Below, in pieces: positions 61,153-64,000 of a stretch of DNA of 64,000 nucleotides. Both the position numbers and the translations under genes were made by a program. How positions within the stretch are numbered: position 1 is the stretch's first letter; the number at the start of each line of letters is the position of its first letter. The stretch spans positions 1,550,001 through 1,614,000 of the forward strand of contig CBDCMS010000003.1 in the NCBI GenBank assembly GCA_965219005.1, read 5' to 3'. This DNA comes from CAUZIZ01 sp965219005 (GTDB lineage Bacteria > Acidobacteriota > UBA6911 > RPQK01 > JAJDTT01). The notes beneath the pieces are model-generated. The model saw nothing but the letters and a program-made list of their open reading frames with translations, searched no databases and was not told the origin of the DNA.

Positions 61153-61545
61153 TCAATTCCGAAGGAACTGAACCAGGCACTCGATGATGGTGCGAGGAGT
61201 AATAAGTCGGGGAAGATCGTCCCCACGGATTCCGTCAGGAAACCGCTCCCAGCGGAAGTCTGGCATCTCCGTCTTCAAGGCCCGCAGTCCCTCCTCGGTC
61301 AAGCCCTCCTCCGAAACGAGATCCCTGCTATTGCCAAGTAGGACCCCTTGCCAAAGCTCATCACCCTCAATCTTGATCTGGAACGCTTCATTGATGCGGT
61401 AGCGGATATCCAGAAAATCTATCGACTCGCCTCCCAGGTCGTCGATCAATGAAGAATGCAAGTTGACCTCAGACGGGTCCAGGTCCAATGCATCCGACAC
61501 GATGTCGACTACGGTTGACTCGATTTCTTCCTTTGAAAAACTCAA
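61153..61545 (-). CDS. acyl carrier protein, long variant
   Basis: Acyl carrier protein of 130 aa, against ~80 in ordinary ACPs. Residues 1-80 have the four-helix ACP pattern with the phosphopantetheine-attachment serine S41 in DDLGGESIDFLD. A C-terminal extension of about 50 residues follows (EEGLRALKTEMPDFRWERFP, then TPRTIIECLVQFL), unlike AcpP. The TTG start is backed by AAGGG. It is flanked by a FabZ-like gene and a FabL-like gene, similar in logic to acpXL clusters that build very-long-chain lipid A acyl groups. Probably carries chains for the same lipid. Specific role is inferred. Confidence 0.85.
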   Translation of the reverse strand: MSFSKEEIESTVVDIVSDALDLDPSEVNLHSSLIDDLGGESIDFLDIRYRINEAFQIKIEGDELWQGVLLGNSRDLVSEEGLTEEGLRALKTEMPDFRWERFPDGIRGDDLPRLITPRTIIECLVQFLRN

Positions 61546-61653
61546 TCTCTGCCCTTAAAGCTTTGAGATCGCAAATTGTGTAGGTCCACCTTCAACCGGG
61601 AGTCTCCCCCAAACCTTCCTGAGGCGGCACTCGGCTGCCACTTCCACCTGGAC
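61546..61653. other. intergenic gap in the lipid cluster
   Basis: 108 bp between the FabZ-like gene end and the ACP start. Contains the AAGGG site of the ACP and no obvious promoter or terminator. Because it is short the genes were probably co-transcribed before the insertion. Confidence 0.3.
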
Positions 61654-61907
61654 TCAGCCTTTCTCCGTTTCAGCCTTCAGAAAGCTGCCACCACCTAGAC
61701 CTTCGAAGACATCTACCCTCCAAGAGGCCAGTTGGTCAACACCCTCGTTGGAGACGATCTCGGGCTGATCCATCAGATGATAGAAAAGACGAGCCCGTGC
61801 AACCCAATGATCTGACCTACAGATCTTGGCGGACACCCAATACTGTCTTTCCTCGGAAGATCGGATGGACGCCTCGACATAAAGCGCTTCTCCCGGACGC
61901 ACAAACT
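61654..61907 (-). pseudogene. FabZ-like dehydratase, C-terminal half (interrupted by IS)
   Basis: Second half of a hot-dog-fold dehydratase, starting at the target duplication and reading QFVRPGEALYVEASIRSSEE then RQYWVSAKICRSDHWVARAR (central helix and strands) and ending KAETEKG. The gene is cut by an ISKra4-type element. Joined to the other half across one copy of the duplication the frame is KFRQFVRPGEALYV, without change. Now likely non-functional. Possible downstream effect: the insertion can be polar on the ACP and other cluster genes. Confidence 0.85.
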
Positions 61908-62032
61908 GGGGTGTACGTCAAAAATGTAGGGGGAAGTAGCCTTCTCTCTTTTTTTGCTGTAATATCCGAATCTGTATAAGGATTCAGGTAAGAGGCTGGC
62001 ACAGGTGGGCGCTATCATTAGAGGAGGAATCC

Positions 62033-62449
62033 ATGGACCAAGCAGCCTCTTTGGAAGCCTTGGAACAGAAGCGCAAACAGGTGTGGGCGCAAGTGCAAGC
62101 GTTGGGCGATTTTCGTCGGGGGAGCCTGTCGGCGAACTTCCGCAAGTGCGGCAAGGCGAACTGCCGGTGTGCCCGTCCGGGTCAGCGGGGACACGGGCCC
62201 CAGTATTTGTGGACGGCGACCGTCAAAGGCCAGAGTCGGGCCCGCAACGTACCTCTCGGCCCGGAGCTGGAGAAGGTGGGGCGGGAGGTGGAATCGTATC
62301 GCCGTTTCGTCGAGCTGCGCCTAGAGCTGGTGGAAATCAGCGAGCAGATTTGCGACCTCCGCCCGGTGCAGGAGATGAAGGAGGAGTCGCTGGATCAGCT
62401 GAAAAAAAAATTACGCAGGAAGTACTCGGCGAAGCCGAGGCGGAGATAG
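62033..62449 (+). CDS. IS accessory protein (DUF6788-like)
   Basis: Small basic protein of 138 aa before the transposase, of the type that commonly precedes ISKra4-like transposases. It has KCGKANCRCARPGQRGHGP (about 38-57; two close Cys residues plus one, zinc-like), then YLWTATVKGQ and a helical charged part (LEKVGREVESYRRFVELRLE). It starts at ATG after GAGGAGG. A run of nine A (62402-62410) lies near its end, where a -1 slip would enter the transposase frame. Probably translated on its own and as a fusion. Confidence 0.75.
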   Translation: MDQAASLEALEQKRKQVWAQVQALGDFRRGSLSANFRKCGKANCRCARPGQRGHGPQYLWTATVKGQSRARNVPLGPELEKVGREVESYRRFVELRLELVEISEQICDLRPVQEMKEESLDQLKKKLRRKYSAKPRRR

Positions 62450-62985
62450 AGCGCTTGGCGGGGCGAGTCCTGGGGGAATGGCAGAGGCGGGGCCAGCCGG
62501 ATTTAGAGGCGGGCGAGTTGGCGGTTCGCCAGAGTATGCACCGTCTAGGAGGCCTCTTGCTGGAGCAGCTCTTGGGTGCGGACGGAGGCGGCTACCAGGG
62601 GGCCCGGATCGATTGCGGAGGAGGGCACAAGGCGCAGTTTAAGGGCTATCGGGACAAGCAGCTGTCGACGGTCTTGGGAGCGGTTCGGGTGCGACGTGCC
62701 TATTACCACTGTGCGGATTGCGGGGGCGGAGTGGTTCCCAAGGACGGCGATCTGGACCTGGCGTCGACGTCCTTTAGCCCGGGCGTGCGGCGCATGATGG
62801 GACGGGTGGGAGCCAAGGAGCCGTTCGAAGAAGGTCAGCGAGATCTGCAGGAGCTGGCGGGCGTCGCGGTCAGCACCAAGGCGGTGGAACGCGTCTCCGA
62901 GGACCTCGGCGGCGACGTCCACAGCGTCTCGCAACGAGAGCGCGAGCAGGCGTTCTCGGAAACGATCGGCCCCTTTGCGTCGCCC
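62404..62985 (+). CDS. ISKra4 transposase, N-terminal part
   Basis: Frame that follows the A9 run (begins KKITQEVLGEAEAEIERLAG) and gives LEQLLGADGGGYQGARIDCG, then YRDKQLSTVLGAVRVRRAYY and MGRVGAKEPFEEGQRDLQEL, the N-terminal half of an ISKra4 transposase. It lacks a convincing start of its own, so -1 frameshifting from the accessory gene is the simplest way to express it. At a run of five C (62983-62987) a second shift is needed to enter the catalytic half; the frame otherwise continues as nonsense. Confidence 0.65.
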
Positions 62986-62990
62986 CCGCG

Positions 62991-63755
62991 ATGTATGTGG
63001 CGATCGACGGGACCGGCGTGCCGGTCCGGCCCTCGGAAGTGGAAGGTCGGGCAGGGAAAGGGGGCGGACAGGCCAAAACGCGGGAGGCGAAGCTCGGCTG
63101 TGTCTTTGCCCAAACGTGTCGCGATGAGCAGGGTCGTCCGCTTCGGGACCCGGAATCGACGACCTATGTGGGAGCCATCGAGGAGGCGGCGGCCTTCGGC
63201 GCTCGGATTTACGCGGAGGCCACTCGCCGGGGAGCGACACGAGCGCCGAGGCTGGTGGTTCTGGGAGACGGTGCCCCCTGGATCTGGGGGATCGCCGCGG
63301 AACACTTCTACCAGGCCATCCAAATTGTCGACCTGTACCACGCTCGGCAGCGTCTGTTCGACTTGGGCAAAACCGTTTGGGGAGGAAACTCTCCCGAGGC
63401 CCAGCAGTGGGTCCGACTCAATCAGGAGTTACTGGACCGCGGAGACGTCGAAACCGTCCTGGACTCGATGCGACAACTCGCCGTCACCGAGGAAACGGCT
63501 CGTAAGGCGAGGAAGACCAGCGTCGAGTACTTCCAAAAGAATGCGGAGCGAATGCGTTACGCTTGCTTCCGCAGCCAGGGACTTTTCATCGGCTCAGGCG
63601 TCATCGAAGCGGGCTGTAAGACCATCATTGGCCAACGTCTGAAGCAGTCCGGAATGCGCTGGACCGTCCGCGGAGCCAATGCCATCATCGCTTTGCGCTG
63701 TTGCCAACTGTCCAACCGCTGGGAGGAGTTCTGGGAGGCCCGCTCAGCAGGTTAG
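62991..63755 (+). CDS. ISKra4 transposase, catalytic C-terminal part
   Basis: ATG at 62991 begins MYVAIDGTGVPVRPSEVEGR, which includes the first catalytic aspartate (AIDGTG). LVVLGDGAPWIWGIAAEHF has the second aspartate, and GSGVIEAGCKTIIGQRLKQS has the glutamate region (GVIE), followed by GMRWTVRGANAIIALRC. Together these match the DDE core of ISKra4. It is either a separate, internally started remnant or the downstream half of a frame broken at a C5 run. The complete catalytic triad is intact. Confidence 0.8.
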   Translation: MYVAIDGTGVPVRPSEVEGRAGKGGGQAKTREAKLGCVFAQTCRDEQGRPLRDPESTTYVGAIEEAAAFGARIYAEATRRGATRAPRLVVLGDGAPWIWGIAAEHFYQAIQIVDLYHARQRLFDLGKTVWGGNSPEAQQWVRLNQELLDRGDVETVLDSMRQLAVTEETARKARKTSVEYFQKNAERMRYACFRSQGLFIGSGVIEAGCKTIIGQRLKQSGMRWTVRGANAIIALRCCQLSNRWEEFWEARSAG

Positions 63756-63788
63756 CGGACCACTACCCACATTCTTGACGTACACCCC

Positions 63789-64000
63789 ACAAACTGTCGG
63801 AACTTGACTTTGTCAACCATCGAAAGAAAAGGCCACAACCTGAAGTTCACACTAGAGGCAACCAACCATCCGCCCGCTTGAGCCATGACCTCAGTCAGCA
63901 AGGTTCCAGGGACCACAGGAAACCCCGGAAAATGGTCCAGAAAGAACTCCTCCTGTGGACAGAAGGTCTTGCTGGCGACGAGCCGGTCCCCGATATCGAG
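63789..64000 (-). pseudogene. FabZ-like dehydratase, N-terminal half (runs off the window)
   Basis: Minus-strand coding piece whose 5' end lies outside the window. Reading includes LDIGDRLVASKTFCPQEEFF, LDHFPGFPVVPGTLLTEVMA and QAGGWLVASS, the FabZ/hot-dog active-site helix (HFPG-PVVPG; H in DHFPG, MAQ). It should dehydrate 3-hydroxyacyl-ACP. It is interrupted at KFRQFV by the ISKra4-type element. The start codon and upstream context cannot be seen. Confidence 0.82.

Larger units (their letters stand above)
61908..63788. mobile_element. ISKra4-type insertion sequence
   Basis: Element of about 1881 bp with imperfect terminal inverted repeats of roughly 25 bp, beginning GGGGTGTACGTCAA at each end. 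It is flanked by the direct repeat ACAAACT (61901-61907 and 63789-63795); a 5-bp duplication CAAAC with ends starting TGGGG is the alternative. It carries an accessory gene and a transposase interrupted at two homopolymer runs. Transposase sequence points to ISKra4. Orientation of its genes is plus, opposite to the host gene. Confidence 0.85.

Noticed and set aside
62005..63642. 545-aa frame across the ISKra4 element as one protein
   Set aside because: Only the middle part (about 62404-62985) reads as transposase. The beginning and the end in this frame are out-of-frame translations of the accessory gene and the catalytic half.

Overview
The window looks like a piece of a Gram-negative chromosome, most likely from Acidobacteriota of the Solibacter/Bryobacter type. 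A Planctomycetes or Verrucomicrobia relative is the main alternative. The argument is indirect: lpxB and waaA imply an LPS-type outer membrane. Three separate modules pair a DUF1549/DUF1553 cytochrome-like protein with a DUF1501 Tat protein. There are Tat-tagged Gfo/Idh/MocA oxidoreductases, a CehA/McbA hydrolase, an ECF sigma factor coupled to a Ser/Thr kinase with TPRs, and short dispersed palindromic repeats. No rRNA, tRNA, CRISPR array or prophage was seen.

Layout. 0-12.8 kb: a GT39-like membrane glycosyltransferase, a secreted sialidase-like protein, a sulfite-oxidase-like molybdoenzyme divergent from a gluconate-dehydrogenase-like pair (small subunit plus GMC flavoprotein), a DUF481 outer-membrane protein, two Gfo/Idh/MocA proteins, an SH3 protein and a flavodoxin-fold reductase. 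12.8-21.8 kb: a repeat-flanked module made of a PPC-type secreted protein split by an in-frame TAA, a Big2/DUF1549/DUF1553 protein and a DUF1501 protein, then a 709-aa secreted protein with a duplicated 207-residue module. 21.8-29.7 kb: an ISNCY transposase relic, two ECF sigma factors, a kinase-TPR receptor, a small secreted protein and a methyltransferase. 29.7-37.4 kb: a secreted beta-propeller protein, two histidine kinases, and a scrapyard of gene fragments (integrase, Ser/Thr kinase, DUF433, integrase-core transposase, DUF1501). 37.4-56.7 kb: an LLM flavoprotein, a VapBC pair, the second DUF1553/DUF1501 module, a nitrilase-family hydrolase, a CehA/McbA protein, an EamA transporter cut by an IS1380-like element, the third DUF1501/DUF1553 module and a ThDP enzyme.

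56.7-64 kb (minus strand): a compact lipid cluster, transcribed as FabZ-like dehydratase, unusually long acyl carrier protein, FabL-type enoyl reductase, DUF374 acyltransferase, WaaA and LpxB. It combines acyl-chain making genes with lipid A/Kdo assembly genes, so it may supply a dedicated acyl chain for the outer-membrane lipid. Its first gene is cut by an ISKra4-type element, and joining the two halves across one copy of the target duplication restores the reading frame exactly. This cluster and the two clean IS insertions are the most informative parts of the window.

Functional names come from motifs and remembered family resemblance; no database search was run.
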